Source: Kibdelosporangium banguiense
GTDB taxonomy: Bacteria > Actinomycetota > Actinomycetes > Mycobacteriales > Pseudonocardiaceae
Direction: 5' to 3'
Assembly: GCF_017876405.1 (NCBI RefSeq)
Contig: NZ_JAGINW010000001.1
Coordinates: 4,787,203-4,851,202, forward strand
Length of the DNA stretch: 64,000 nucleotides
Shown here: piece by piece, positions 17,171 to 25,403 of the stretch
Layout of the letters: every line of letters begins with the position of its first letter
Position numbering within the stretch: the stretch's first letter is position 1
Program-made: the position numbers and the translations under genes
Notes under the pieces: generated by a model
The model's database searches: none
The model's input: the letters and a program-made list of their open reading frames with translations, nothing else
What the model was told of the DNA's origin: nothing

Positions 17171-17176
17171 GGGAGC

Positions 17177-17746
17177 GTGTCTGCTCTTCTGCTCGGTGCG
17201 ATGACCGACTCGGCGCTGAGGCCGTTGCCTGACCGGGCCACGGCCTTGCTGGTGGAATTGCACGCGCCGCCAAGGCTGGCCGCGCATCTGCGAGCTGTCC
17301 ATGACGTGGCGTGCCAGTTGGTGGACTGGGTGCGGCAGCATTATCCAGCGCTTCCCGTTGACCGCGAGGCGGTTCTGTTCGGTGCGGCCATACATGACAT
17401 CGGCAAGACCAAGCATCTGGAGGAACTGTCAGGACCTGGCTCACTGCACGAACAAGCCGGGTACGAGCTGTTGCTGGCGCACGGAGTGCAAGAGTCGCTG
17501 GCCAGGTTCGCCAGGACGCACGCGTCCTGGAACGAGGCCGATATCGGCATCAACGACCTGCTGGTCAGTCTGGCCGACAAGATCTGGAAGGCCAAGCGGG
17601 TCCAGGACCTGGAGCAGTTGGTGGTCGACCGGCTCGCGACCGACCAGGAGCCGTGGGAAGTGTTCATGGCCCTCGATGACGAACTCACCCGGATCGCCGC
17701 GGGCGCCGACGAACGGCTGGCTTTCCAGTCGTCCTATCCCATCTGA
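17177..17746 (+). CDS. HD-domain phosphohydrolase
   Basis: A 189-residue protein with a metal-dependent HD signature: a first His near HLRAVHDVACQLVDWV, then AVLFGAAIHDIGKTKH (HD pair) and a later LADKIWKAKR segment with the distal Asp. The compact single domain resembles small HD hydrolases that act on nucleotides or phosphate esters; the substrate cannot be told. It starts at GTG 17177 and ends just before a nested palindrome shared with the convergent MmpL gene. No partner domain (GGDEF, RelA) is present. Confidence 0.75.
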   Translation: MSALLLGAMTDSALRPLPDRATALLVELHAPPRLAAHLRAVHDVACQLVDWVRQHYPALPVDREAVLFGAAIHDIGKTKHLEELSGPGSLHEQAGYELLLAHGVQESLARFARTHASWNEADIGINDLLVSLADKIWKAKRVQDLEQLVVDRLATDQEPWEVFMALDDELTRIAAGADERLAFQSSYPI

Positions 17747-17757
17747 TGCCGCGACTT

Positions 17758-17814
17758 GTGCCCCCAATGCCACATTGGGGACATGTGATGCCCCCAATGT
17801 GGCATTGGGGGCAC
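17758..17814. repeat. Nested palindromic element between convergent genes (likely bidirectional terminator)
   Basis: Two 23-base arms (17758-17780 and 17792-17814) are perfect reverse complements around an 11-base loop. Each arm also contains its own 8-bp palindrome, CCCCAATG-CCA-CATTGGGG, so the element can form one long hairpin or two small ones. It lies between the stops of the HD gene and the MmpL gene and can end transcription from both sides. The sequence looks like a family repeat spread through related actinomycete genomes, recalled rather than checked. Confidence 0.8.
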
Positions 17815-17825
17815 ACCATCGAGGG

Positions 17826-19907
17826 TTATACGGACGCGGGTTCGCGCTCAGGTACTGATTCCTGAATGCCGACCCGGTTGTGCAGGCGTCGCAGTGGTTT
17901 CGGCGACCACCAGGCTGTTCTGCCGAGCAAACGCATGCCGGCCGGGACGAGGACGCCACGGATCAGCGTGGCGTCGATCAGAATCGCCAGCCCGCTGCCG
18001 ATTCCGAACAGCTGGATGAAGCTGACACCGCTGGTTGCGAAGGCCAGCAGGCTGACTGCGAGCAGCACGGCTGCTGTGGACACCAGGCGGCCGGTGCGGG
18101 ACAGGCCCTGGACGACGGCGTCGTGCAGACCGGTGCCCTGGTCGTGCATCTCCTTGATCCGGCTGAGCACGAACACCTCGTAGTCCATCGACAGCCCGAA
18201 AGTGATGCAGAACAACAGAACCAGCATGCTGGTGTCCAACGGCAACGGGGTGAACCCGAGGAAGCCGGACAGCCAGCCGTCCTGGAACACCAGAACCATC
18301 AGGCCGAGAGTGGCCGACAGACCGAGCACATTGAAGAGCAAAGCGCGCAATGGCTGCAGGACACTCCCAGTGAACAGGAACAACAAGACGAACGTGGTCA
18401 GTGCGATCAGCGATGCGGCGAGGGGCAATCGGCTGCCAATGGCCTGCTTGGTGTCCATCAATTGCGCGGTGTCCCCGCCGACCTTCAGGTCCATTCCGCT
18501 CGACCGGATTGCTCCGACCAGGGTCTCCGCCTGCGCGGACCGGGGGCCGTCCTGCGGGACGATCGAGAACAGCACAGCGCCATTGCTCCGAGCCGCGGTG
18601 ACCCGACCGGCTCCGGGCAATGCCGACAACCTCTCGGTGTAATCCGCGACATTGATCGGAGTTGTGGCGATGGCCTGCACCGCGCTGGAGTTGTCGTCGG
18701 GGAAGTGGTCCCGCAGAGCATCCCCGACAATGCGCGTGTCGGAAGACTGCGGCAGCACCCGGTCATCCGGAGTTCCGAACTGCACGTGCAGCAAAGGAAT
18801 TGCCGCAATCGCAAGGGCAATGACCACAGGAACAGCCGCACGTGCCGGGCGACGCATTGTGCTGCCGGCGAACCGTGCCCAGAACGGGGAAGCTGTCGAC
18901 GGCGTGCGACGCGACAGCTTGCCAGCGTTGATACGCGGCCCAAGCACAGCCAGCAATGCAGGCAGAACAATCAGTGCGGCGCTCATGGCAATGACGACAA
19001 CCCCAACCCCCGCGTACGCGAACGAACGCAGGAAATACATGGGGAACACCAACAGCACGGCCAAAGCGGCAGTAACAGCAAGCCCGCTGAAGAAGATCGT
19101 GCGCCCGGCCGTCTCGACCGTGCGAACCACAGCCGCCGTGGTGTCAGAACCCCGTGCGAGCTCTTCGCGGAAGCGGCTGACCATCAGCAACGCGTAGTCG
19201 ATCGCCAGGCCCAGGCCCAACGCGGTGGTCAGGTTGATCGCGAAGATCGACACGTCGGTGACCGACCCCAGCACCGCGAGCTCGGCGAACGTCCCCAGGA
19301 TCGCGATCCCGCCGACGGCCAGCGGAATCAGCGCGGCCACCACGCTGCCGAACGCGATCACCAGCAGGATCAGGATCAACGGCACGGCGATCGCCTCGGC
19401 GACGAGCAGGTCCTGCCCGACCTGCGCCCCGATGTCGGTACCGACGGTCGCCCCACCGCCAAGCGTGACGTCGATGGGTCCGCGCACGCCGTCGTAGCGC
19501 GCACGCAACTCATCGACATCTGCGTTGTCATTGAGCTTGGCGACCGCGATCGCGTACGCGCCGTCGTTCGACCGCATCGGGGGAGCGCCCGTGCTGAAGT
19601 AGGAGGCGATGTCCCGTAACTCGGGGTCGCCTGACAACTGCTGTGTCAGCGTTGTCCCGGCCTGTTCGACCGCTGGGTCGTCGACTGGCCCCTTGATCAG
19701 GAACACCAGGCTGGCGCCGCCGTCGAAATGCGACCTGACCAGCTCGGCAGCTTGCGAGGACTCGGCTGCGGGGTCGTTGAAGCCCTGGCTCTTGAGCTTG
19801 CCGAAGGCGGTGAAGCCGAAAGCACCCGCACCGGCCAGGACAAGCGTGATGACGATCAGGATCGCCTTGGCATGGCGGGCCGCGAACCGGCCGATGCGTC
19901 CGAACAT
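17826..19907 (-). CDS. MmpL-type RND transporter
   Basis: A 693-residue membrane protein of the MMPL family. It has an N-terminal TM (AKAILIVITLVLAGAGAFGFTAFG), a large extracytoplasmic loop, a five-to-six TM bundle with GLGLAIDYALLMVSRFREEL (the DY proton-relay motif), a second loop and a second TM bundle with CITFGLSMDYEVFVLSRIKEMHDQG. MMPL proteins move lipids or hydrophobic compounds across the membrane using proton motive force. ATG 19907 follows GAGGGGT at a good distance, so it is preferred over GTG 19913. It is divergent from a TetR gene whose product probably represses it. The exported substrate is unknown. Confidence 0.85.
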   Translation of the reverse strand: MFGRIGRFAARHAKAILIVITLVLAGAGAFGFTAFGKLKSQGFNDPAAESSQAAELVRSHFDGGASLVFLIKGPVDDPAVEQAGTTLTQQLSGDPELRDIASYFSTGAPPMRSNDGAYAIAVAKLNDNADVDELRARYDGVRGPIDVTLGGGATVGTDIGAQVGQDLLVAEAIAVPLILILLVIAFGSVVAALIPLAVGGIAILGTFAELAVLGSVTDVSIFAINLTTALGLGLAIDYALLMVSRFREELARGSDTTAAVVRTVETAGRTIFFSGLAVTAALAVLLVFPMYFLRSFAYAGVGVVVIAMSAALIVLPALLAVLGPRINAGKLSRRTPSTASPFWARFAGSTMRRPARAAVPVVIALAIAAIPLLHVQFGTPDDRVLPQSSDTRIVGDALRDHFPDDNSSAVQAIATTPINVADYTERLSALPGAGRVTAARSNGAVLFSIVPQDGPRSAQAETLVGAIRSSGMDLKVGGDTAQLMDTKQAIGSRLPLAASLIALTTFVLLFLFTGSVLQPLRALLFNVLGLSATLGLMVLVFQDGWLSGFLGFTPLPLDTSMLVLLFCITFGLSMDYEVFVLSRIKEMHDQGTGLHDAVVQGLSRTGRLVSTAAVLLAVSLLAFATSGVSFIQLFGIGSGLAILIDATLIRGVLVPAGMRLLGRTAWWSPKPLRRLHNRVGIQESVPEREPASV

Positions 19908-19923
19908 GAGCACCCCTCGAAAT

Positions 19924-19971
19924 GTGTACAGCCGTAAACTTGGCAGGCGTTAACTTGCCACGGATGTGCAC
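19924..19971. promoter_or_regulatory. Repeat-rich divergent operator region, mmpL/tetR
   Basis: An outer inverted repeat pairs GTGTACAGCCGT (19924-19935) with ACGGATGTGCAC (19960-19971), 10 of 12 bases matching. Inside it a direct repeat, CGTAAACTTGGCA (19933-19945) and CGTTAACTTGCCA (19948-19960), matches at 11 of 13. The cluster sits between the MmpL start and the TetR start and is a good candidate binding site for that TetR. Confidence 0.5.
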
Positions 19972-19990
19972 GGGTGTCAACATCGCCCTC

Positions 19991-20674
19991 ATGCAACCCT
20001 CAGGTCCGGCGAAACGTGGCTACCACCACGGCGATCTGCGCAACGCGCTGGTCGAGGCCGCCGCACAGCTGGCGGAGGAAGGCGGTCCGCAGGCGGTGAC
20101 TGTGCGCGCCGCCGCGCGCGCCGCAGGCGTCACTCCGACTGCTGCCTACCGTCACTTCGAGAACCAAGAGCAGCTGCTGACCGCGGCCAAAGAGTGCGCG
20201 ATGGACGGTCTGGCGAGCACGATGCAGGAGTTCATCGACGCGATGCCGCCGATCGACGACCCGGTCAGGCTCGCGATGAGCACGCTGGGCGCCATCGCGC
20301 GGGGGTATGTGTACTTCGCGATGACCGAGGCCGGGCTGTTCCGGACCGCGTTCGAGCAGGGCGGCACCATCCTGGAGGGAACCACGCTGGCCAAAGTGGA
20401 CAGTGGGTTCCAGATGCTGGTGCAGGGCCTGGACAAGCTGGTGGAGGTCGGCCACCTGTCAGCCGAGCACCGGCCGCTGGCCGAGATCACGGCCTGGTCG
20501 GCGGCGCACGGCTTCGCGATGCTCGTGATCGACGGCCCGATGCACGACTGGCCGCCGGACATGCTCAACGACGCGCTTGAGCGCATGCTCGGGATCTTCG
20601 TGCGTGGCCTGACCAGCGAGGGCGCGGACGATCAGCTGACCGCCCACGTCCTCGCCGACACCAGACGCGGGTGA
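19991..20674 (+). CDS. TetR-family repressor of the divergent MmpL gene
   Basis: A 227-residue TetR protein: KRGYHHGDLRNALVEAAAQLAEEGG...VTVRAAARAAGVTPTAAYRHFENQEQLL is the helix-turn-helix domain, followed by a TetR_C-like ligand domain with a WHG-type segment (EAGLFRTAFEQGG). ATG 19991 is preferred to 19922 because the extra N-terminal residues are encoded by the repeat-rich operator region. It is divergent from mmpL, the usual arrangement for a local repressor that senses the pump substrate. Confidence 0.85.
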   Translation: MQPSGPAKRGYHHGDLRNALVEAAAQLAEEGGPQAVTVRAAARAAGVTPTAAYRHFENQEQLLTAAKECAMDGLASTMQEFIDAMPPIDDPVRLAMSTLGAIARGYVYFAMTEAGLFRTAFEQGGTILEGTTLAKVDSGFQMLVQGLDKLVEVGHLSAEHRPLAEITAWSAAHGFAMLVIDGPMHDWPPDMLNDALERMLGIFVRGLTSEGADDQLTAHVLADTRRG

Positions 20675-20677
20675 GGC

Positions 20678-22861
20678 TCAGTCCGCGGCGGGGACGTTTC
20701 CGCCGCGCTTCACCGATTCCAGCAGGAGCTGCGAGACGTCCTTGACCGCGACGCCCTCGCCCTTGCCCTCACTCTGCCGCGCGGTGAGACCGTCGTTGAC
20801 CATCACGCGGCAGAACGGGCAGCCGGTGACGACAGTGTCCGCACCGGTGCCGATCGCCTCGTCGACCCGCTCTTCGTTGACGCGCTTGCCGATCCGCTCT
20901 TCCATCCACATGCGGGCACCACCGGCACCGCAGCACATCGCACGGTCGGCGTGCCGCGGCATCTCGGTGAGCGACGCACCGGCAGCGCCGATCAGCTCGC
21001 GCGGCGGCGTGTAGACCTTGTTGTGCCGGCCCAGGTAGCACGGGTCGTGGTACGTCACGCCAGGCCCGGCAGGGTCGGCCGGCGCCACCGGGGTGAGCTT
21101 CTTGGCCTGCACCAGGCGATTGAGCAACTGTGTGTGGTGCACGACCTCGTAGTGCCCGTCCAGCTGCGGGTACTCGCGGCCGAGCGTGTTCATGCAGTGC
21201 GGGCACGTGGTGACGATCTTGCGCTGGAGCGGCTCCCGTCCTTCGAATACTGAATTCAGCATTTCGACGGTCTGCTGCGCCATCATCTGGAACAGGAACT
21301 CGTTGCCCGACCGGCGCGCCGGGTCGCCCGTGCAGCTCTCCTCCTTGCCCAGCACGACGTACTTCACGCCGGCCAGGTGCAGCAGCTCCGCGGTCGCCCG
21401 GACGGTCTTGCGGGCGTTGTCGTCGAACGACCCCGCGCAGCCGATCCAGTACACGTACTCCACATCGGACGCCAGCTCACCGTCGAAGACCGGCACCTCG
21501 AAGTCCAGGCCCTTGGCCCAGTCCATCCGCTCGTTGTTGTTCTGGCCCCACGGGTTGCCCTTGGTCTCCAGGTTGCGGAACAGGGTGCCGAGCTCGCTCG
21601 GGAACTCCGACTCGATCATCACCTGGTAGCGGCGCATGTCGACGATGTGGTCCACGTGCTCGATGTCCACCGGGCACTGTTCGACGCACGCGCCGCAGGA
21701 GGTACATGACCACAACACGTCCGGGTCGATCACGCCACCCTGCTCGGCGGTCCCCACCAGCGGCCGGCCGGCCTGGTCACCGGGCACACGCTCGAATCCG
21801 GACTCCGGCACGCCGTGCCTGTGCTCGGCGATCTCCGGAGTCGCGTCGTCGGCTGCCTCCTTGCCGCCGATCAGGTACGGCGCCTTGCCGAACATGTGGT
21901 CCCGCAGGTCCATGATCAGCAGCTTGGGCGACAACGGCTTGCCGGTGTTCCACGCCGGGCACTGCGACTGGCACCGGCCGCACTCCGTGCAGGTGGCGAA
22001 GTCGAGCATGCCCTTCCAGGTGAAGTCCTCGATCTTGCCCCGGCCGAACACGTCGTCCTCGCCCGGGTCCTCGAAGTCGATCGGCTTGCCGTGCGACTGC
22101 ATCGGCAGCAGCGGGCCGAGGCCGTCGGGCAGGCGCTTGGCCGTGACGTTGACCGGCGCCAGGAAGATGTGCAGGTGCTTGGAGTGCAGCACGATGATCA
22201 GGAAGCTCAGCATCACGCCGATGTGCAGCAGCAGCCCGACGGTCTCGATGACCTCGTTCGCGCTGTGGCCCAGCGGCTCCAGCAGGTCGCCCACCCCCAG
22301 CGAGACGAACGCGCCGCTGTCGTACGGGAAGTTGCCGACCGCCGCGGACGACCCACGGAACAGGAACATCGTCCACACGACGTTGAAGATCATGAACAGG
22401 ATCAGCCACGCGCCACCGGTGTGCGAGCCGTAGAACCGCGATCCCCGCTGCTTGCGCTCGGGTGACTGCCTGATCCGGATCACCGCGAAGGCCACCAGCG
22501 AGACGAACACCATCACCGCGATGAAGTCCTGCACGAAGCCGAGCACGGACCACTGGCCGATCAACGGGATGTGGAAGTCCTCGTCGAACAGCGCGCCGTA
22601 CGCCTCCAGGTACACCGACGCGAGGATCACGAAGCCCCAGAACGTGAACAGGTGCGCCATGCCGGGCACCGACCACTTCAGCAGCTTGCGCTGGCCGAAC
22701 ACCTCGGCCAGGTGGGCCGCCACGCGCGCGCCCAGCCGGTCGGCGCGGTCATGGTCGGGCTGGCCGGACTTGATCAGCCGGTTCAGCCACATGATTCGCT
22801 GGGCGGCGAAGCCGAGCCCAACGACGGTCATCAACAGACCCAGAACGAGACGAACGACCAC
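20678..22861 (-). CDS. etfD: EtfD-like membrane iron-sulfur reductase (ETF:quinone oxidoreductase)
   Basis: A 727-residue protein with about six N-terminal TM helices (cytochrome b/NarI-like part), two [4Fe-4S] motifs (CTECGRCQSQCP and CTSCGACVEQCPVDIEH) and two CCG-type domains (CPHCMNTLG and CCGAGGARMWMEER). This is the layout of Rv0338c/EtfD, the membrane acceptor for electrons from acyl-CoA dehydrogenases via ETF, needed for fatty acid and cholesterol beta-oxidation in M. tuberculosis. Its location among so many FadE genes suits that role. A small cysteine-rich gene lies 15 bases upstream on the same strand. No etfAB is present in this window. Confidence 0.88.
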   Translation of the reverse strand: MVVRLVLGLLMTVVGLGFAAQRIMWLNRLIKSGQPDHDRADRLGARVAAHLAEVFGQRKLLKWSVPGMAHLFTFWGFVILASVYLEAYGALFDEDFHIPLIGQWSVLGFVQDFIAVMVFVSLVAFAVIRIRQSPERKQRGSRFYGSHTGGAWLILFMIFNVVWTMFLFRGSSAAVGNFPYDSGAFVSLGVGDLLEPLGHSANEVIETVGLLLHIGVMLSFLIIVLHSKHLHIFLAPVNVTAKRLPDGLGPLLPMQSHGKPIDFEDPGEDDVFGRGKIEDFTWKGMLDFATCTECGRCQSQCPAWNTGKPLSPKLLIMDLRDHMFGKAPYLIGGKEAADDATPEIAEHRHGVPESGFERVPGDQAGRPLVGTAEQGGVIDPDVLWSCTSCGACVEQCPVDIEHVDHIVDMRRYQVMIESEFPSELGTLFRNLETKGNPWGQNNNERMDWAKGLDFEVPVFDGELASDVEYVYWIGCAGSFDDNARKTVRATAELLHLAGVKYVVLGKEESCTGDPARRSGNEFLFQMMAQQTVEMLNSVFEGREPLQRKIVTTCPHCMNTLGREYPQLDGHYEVVHHTQLLNRLVQAKKLTPVAPADPAGPGVTYHDPCYLGRHNKVYTPPRELIGAAGASLTEMPRHADRAMCCGAGGARMWMEERIGKRVNEERVDEAIGTGADTVVTGCPFCRVMVNDGLTARQSEGKGEGVAVKDVSQLLLESVKRGGNVPAAD

Positions 22862-22876
22862 GTAGACCCAACCTCG

Positions 22877-23251
22877 TCAATGTGAGCTTGTGTAGTAACG
22901 GCACGCCTTGCACGCGTACCGCATCTTCGCAATCCGCCACCGCTGCCCGTCACCCGGACAAACCCCGAGGCGATCGTAAGGCCGCACTGGCAGACGCGCT
23001 TCATAACGCTCGGTGGCGCGTCCGAGATACGCCCTTCTCACCACAAGCCCGCGCCGGGCCGCGCTCCTTGAGCGTGCGGAGTCCCGGCAGAACAGATGCA
23101 GCAGGCCGAGCCCGGGCAGTCCGCCCAGATCGCCGACCTGCTCCACGACGCCATAACCGGGATGCCCGCAGTCGCTCGCGAGCAGGACCGGAAGATCGCA
23201 GTACGCACACCGGGAGCCGCACGCGAGGCACCTTGCCAAGACATGCCGCAT
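22877..23251 (-). CDS. Small cysteine-rich (zinc-ribbon-like) protein upstream of etfD
   Basis: A 124-residue frame with GC-rich third positions and two cysteine clusters, CLACGSRCAYCDLP near the N terminus and CPGDGQRWRIAKMRYACKACRYYT at the C terminus, resembling paired zinc ribbons. It begins at ATG 23251 and ends 15 bases before etfD on the same strand. It overlaps weaker frames on the other strand and no ribosome site is striking. I favour this frame because of the patterned cysteines and the operon-like spacing. Function unknown; it might bind metal or nucleic acid. Confidence 0.5.
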   Translation of the reverse strand: MRHVLARCLACGSRCAYCDLPVLLASDCGHPGYGVVEQVGDLGGLPGLGLLHLFCRDSARSRSAARRGLVVRRAYLGRATERYEARLPVRPYDRLGVCPGDGQRWRIAKMRYACKACRYYTSSH

Positions 23252-23386
23252 CCGTGAGCCTCCCTGTGACCGGCGCCACTTCTCCAGGGAGCGTACTCAT
23301 GATTCTTTACCAGCCGGTAGCACCCGTTCGGGGGAGTGGTCTTAACCCGTTCGCTCAGGCGTGGCCAGTGCGGCGGGGGTTCGGGG

Positions 23387-23851
23387 CTAGATGACCGGAT
23401 CGGCGAATCGGGACCGCAATGGTCCTTCGTCGTAGGCGGGGTAAGGCTCTTCGAATGACATGTAAGGCAGGTCGCCTTCGAACGGGTGGATGTCGTCGTA
23501 TTCCCGGTCGGTCTCCTGGATCTCCACGCGGTGCGCGGTGACGAGGCCGTTCTGGAAGTTGCTGGCGGTGATGGCGTAGGCCGTTCGTTCCACTCCTATG
23601 AAGTCCAGCCGCTGGACGCCCAGTTCCTTGTGGCGTGGGTCGTGCGGGGCTAGAGCGTCGATGCGCAGGTCGTCGAGTGTTCTCGGCAGGTTGAACTCGC
23701 CGGTGAACGTGAAGATCACGTCGATCCGGGGCTCGTGGCCCCTTCTAGGGCTACGCAGGACCAGTTGTGCATGCGACACGTAGAAGAACCAGAAGTGGAA
23801 CGGGCGATCGAATTCAAGTGTCCACGGTGGCTCTGTCACGGATAGGTCCAT
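23387..23851 (-). CDS. Uncharacterised protein, second gene of a KstR-box operon
   Basis: A 154-residue, beta-rich, acidic protein with no recognised domain (MDLSVTEPPWTLEFDRPFHFWFFYVSHAQLVLRS...). ATG 23851 overlaps the upstream small gene by 16 bases, so the two are co-translated; the longer frame back to 24004 would be internal to that gene. The C-terminal half is rich in Asp, Glu, Tyr and Pro. The pair is divergent from hsaACDB across a double KstR-type operator, which links it to steroid degradation by regulation. No signal peptide or TM segment is present. Function not assigned. Confidence 0.7.
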   Translation of the reverse strand: MDLSVTEPPWTLEFDRPFHFWFFYVSHAQLVLRSPRRGHEPRIDVIFTFTGEFNLPRTLDDLRIDALAPHDPRHKELGVQRLDFIGVERTAYAITASNFQNGLVTAHRVEIQETDREYDDIHPFEGDLPYMSFEEPYPAYDEGPLRSRFADPVI

Positions 23852-24162
23852 GGTTCCACCACCTGTTCCAATGATCTGCCGTGTTTGCGGAGCGTCATTC
23901 CGGTGGCGAGCACATATCCGCCGATGTAGTCGTCGGCTTCGACGGAGAACCGGAACCGGTCGGGTCCTTGTTCGATCATGTCGATCTCGATGTCGTGCAT
24001 GCACTTGGCGAGCCGCATCTCGGTCACGCCGTGGAAGGTGACGAAGGTGTGGATGTGGTTGCGGTTGTCGACGCTGGTGTAGATCTGCAGGTCACCCTTG
24101 GGGTCGAAGTAATAGGCCACCTCGACCTGGCGTCTGAGGCGGATGGGCAGGGGGATCAGCAC
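23836..24162 (-). CDS. Uncharacterised protein, first gene of a KstR-box operon
   Basis: A 108-residue protein starting at GTG 24162 after GGAGG. Predicted mostly beta strands: VEVAYYFDPKGDLQIYTSVDNRNHIHTFVTFHGVTEMRLAKCMHDIEIDMIEQG. The family is not recognised; the FHGVTEMRL segment vaguely recalls small immunity-type beta proteins but this is weak. Being transcribed from the same operator region as hsaA suggests it is made only when steroids are degraded. It could be a binding or stability factor for a pathway enzyme, which is inference. Confidence 0.7.
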   Translation of the reverse strand: MLIPLPIRLRRQVEVAYYFDPKGDLQIYTSVDNRNHIHTFVTFHGVTEMRLAKCMHDIEIDMIEQGPDRFRFSVEADDYIGGYVLATGMTLRKHGRSLEQVVEPWTYP

Positions 24163-24184
24163 GGGGTTCCTCCGTGACAGGAAC

Positions 24185-24198
24185 TGGAACGTGTTCTA
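24185..24198. promoter_or_regulatory. KstR-type operator, copy 1 of hsaA divergent promoter
   Basis: TGGAACGTGTTCTA fits the KstR consensus TnnAACnnGTTnnA at all fixed positions. It lies 22 bases upstream of the GTG of the uncharacterised pair, the nearer of the two copies to that operon. Confidence 0.8.
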
Positions 24199-24213
24199 GT
24201 CTGGTCGGGTAAA

Positions 24214-24227
24214 GAGAACACGTTCCA
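24214..24227. promoter_or_regulatory. KstR-type operator, copy 2 of hsaA divergent promoter
   Basis: GAGAACACGTTCCA matches the KstR consensus except for the first base. It is the exact reverse complement of copy 1 across a 17-base arm (24181-24197 against 24215-24231), so the promoter carries two mirror-image sites 29 bases centre to centre. It ends 15 bases before the hsaA ATG. Confidence 0.75.
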
Positions 24228-24242
24228 GTTCGGGAGCTGCTC

Positions 24243-25403
24243 ATGAGCGAGGTCGTCGCGGCCGTCCGGGAACTCCTGCCGGTGTTGCGGGAGCGGGCAC
24301 AGCAGACCGAGGACCTGCGCAAGGTTCCGGCCGAATCGATCGAGGCGCTGCGGCAGACAGGGTTCTTCAAGCTCCTGCAGCCGGCCAGGCACGGTGGGGC
24401 CGAAGCCGATCCGCTCGACTTCTATACCAGTGTCCGGCTGATCGCGAGCGCGTGCGGCTCGACCGGCTGGGTCGCGTCGGTGCTGGGCTGTCACCCGTGG
24501 CAGCTGGGGCTTTTCGCGGCGCAGGCGCAGGCTGACGTCTGGGGCGAGGACGAGGACACGCGGATCTCCTCCTCGTACGCGCCGATGGGCCGGGCGACGC
24601 CGGTGGACGGCGGTTTCCGGTTCACCGGGCGGTGGAGCTTCTCCTCCGGTTGCGACCATGCCTCATGGGTCTTTCTCGGCGGCCTCGTCCTGGGTGACGA
24701 CGGCGCGCCGGTGGACTTCCGGACGTTCCTGCTGCCGATCTCCGACTACAAGATCGAAGACGTGTGGGACACCGTCGGGTTGCGGGGCACCGGGAGCAAC
24801 GACATCCTGGTCGACGACGTTTTTGTTCCTGAATACAGAACTCTGAGTTTCATGGACACGGGCAAGTGTGAGTGCCCGGGCCACGAGGTCAACACCAGCC
24901 CGCTGTACAAGCTGCCGTTCGCGTCGGTGTTCTCCTACTCCATCGCCACGCCCGTCATCGGTATGGCGACAGGTGCGTACGAAACGCATACCGCCTACAT
25001 GCAGGAGCGCGTCCGGGCTTCCTACGGCACCAAAGCCGCTGAGGACCCGTACTCCCAGGTCCGTGTCGCCGAAGCGGCCAGCGAGATCGACGCCGCCTGG
25101 CTGCAGCTGGAGTACAACATCGGCACGGCCTACAAACACGTTCTCGCGGGCGAGAAAGTCCCGTTCCAGCTGCGGATGCGCATCCGGCGTGACCAGGTCA
25201 AAGCGACGGGCCGCGCGATCGGTGCGGTGGACAGGCTGTTCGAGAACTCCGGCGGCAAGGCCTTGAACGCCGGCACGCCGATCCAACGCTTCTGGCGCGA
25301 CGCGCACGCCGGGCGAGTGCACGCCATCAACGACCCCGAGCGCGCGCTTGCCATGTACGGCAAGACGCAGCTGGGTCTCAAGGTGCAGGACGCGTGGCTG
25401 TGA
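24243..25403 (+). CDS. hsaA: HsaA, oxygenase component of 3-HSA hydroxylase
   Basis: A 386-residue flavin-dependent monooxygenase of the ACAD-like group D family (HpaB-C type oxygenase component): LLQPARHGGAEADPLDFYTSVRLIASACGSTGWVASV, WSFSSGCDHASWVFLGG and DTVGLRGTGSNDILVDDVFVPE are typical. It hydroxylates 3-HSA to the catechol 3,4-DHSA using reduced flavin from HsaB. First gene of hsaA-hsaD-hsaC-hsaB, the same gene order as Rv3570c-Rv3567c. GTG of hsaD overlaps its stop. Expression is expected to be KstR controlled. Confidence 0.95.
   Translation: MSEVVAAVRELLPVLRERAQQTEDLRKVPAESIEALRQTGFFKLLQPARHGGAEADPLDFYTSVRLIASACGSTGWVASVLGCHPWQLGLFAAQAQADVWGEDEDTRISSSYAPMGRATPVDGGFRFTGRWSFSSGCDHASWVFLGGLVLGDDGAPVDFRTFLLPISDYKIEDVWDTVGLRGTGSNDILVDDVFVPEYRTLSFMDTGKCECPGHEVNTSPLYKLPFASVFSYSIATPVIGMATGAYETHTAYMQERVRASYGTKAAEDPYSQVRVAEAASEIDAAWLQLEYNIGTAYKHVLAGEKVPFQLRMRIRRDQVKATGRAIGAVDRLFENSGGKALNAGTPIQRFWRDAHAGRVHAINDPERALAMYGKTQLGLKVQDAWL

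Noticed and set aside
17880..19619. 579-codon + strand frame opposite mmpL
   Set aside because: Gln/Glu/Arg-rich repetitive translation, antisense to a convincing MmpL protein.
23341..23354. Possible KstR site CTTAACCCGTTCGC
   Set aside because: Only the AACnnGTT core fits; both consensus end bases are missing, so it is mentioned only as a weak hint.
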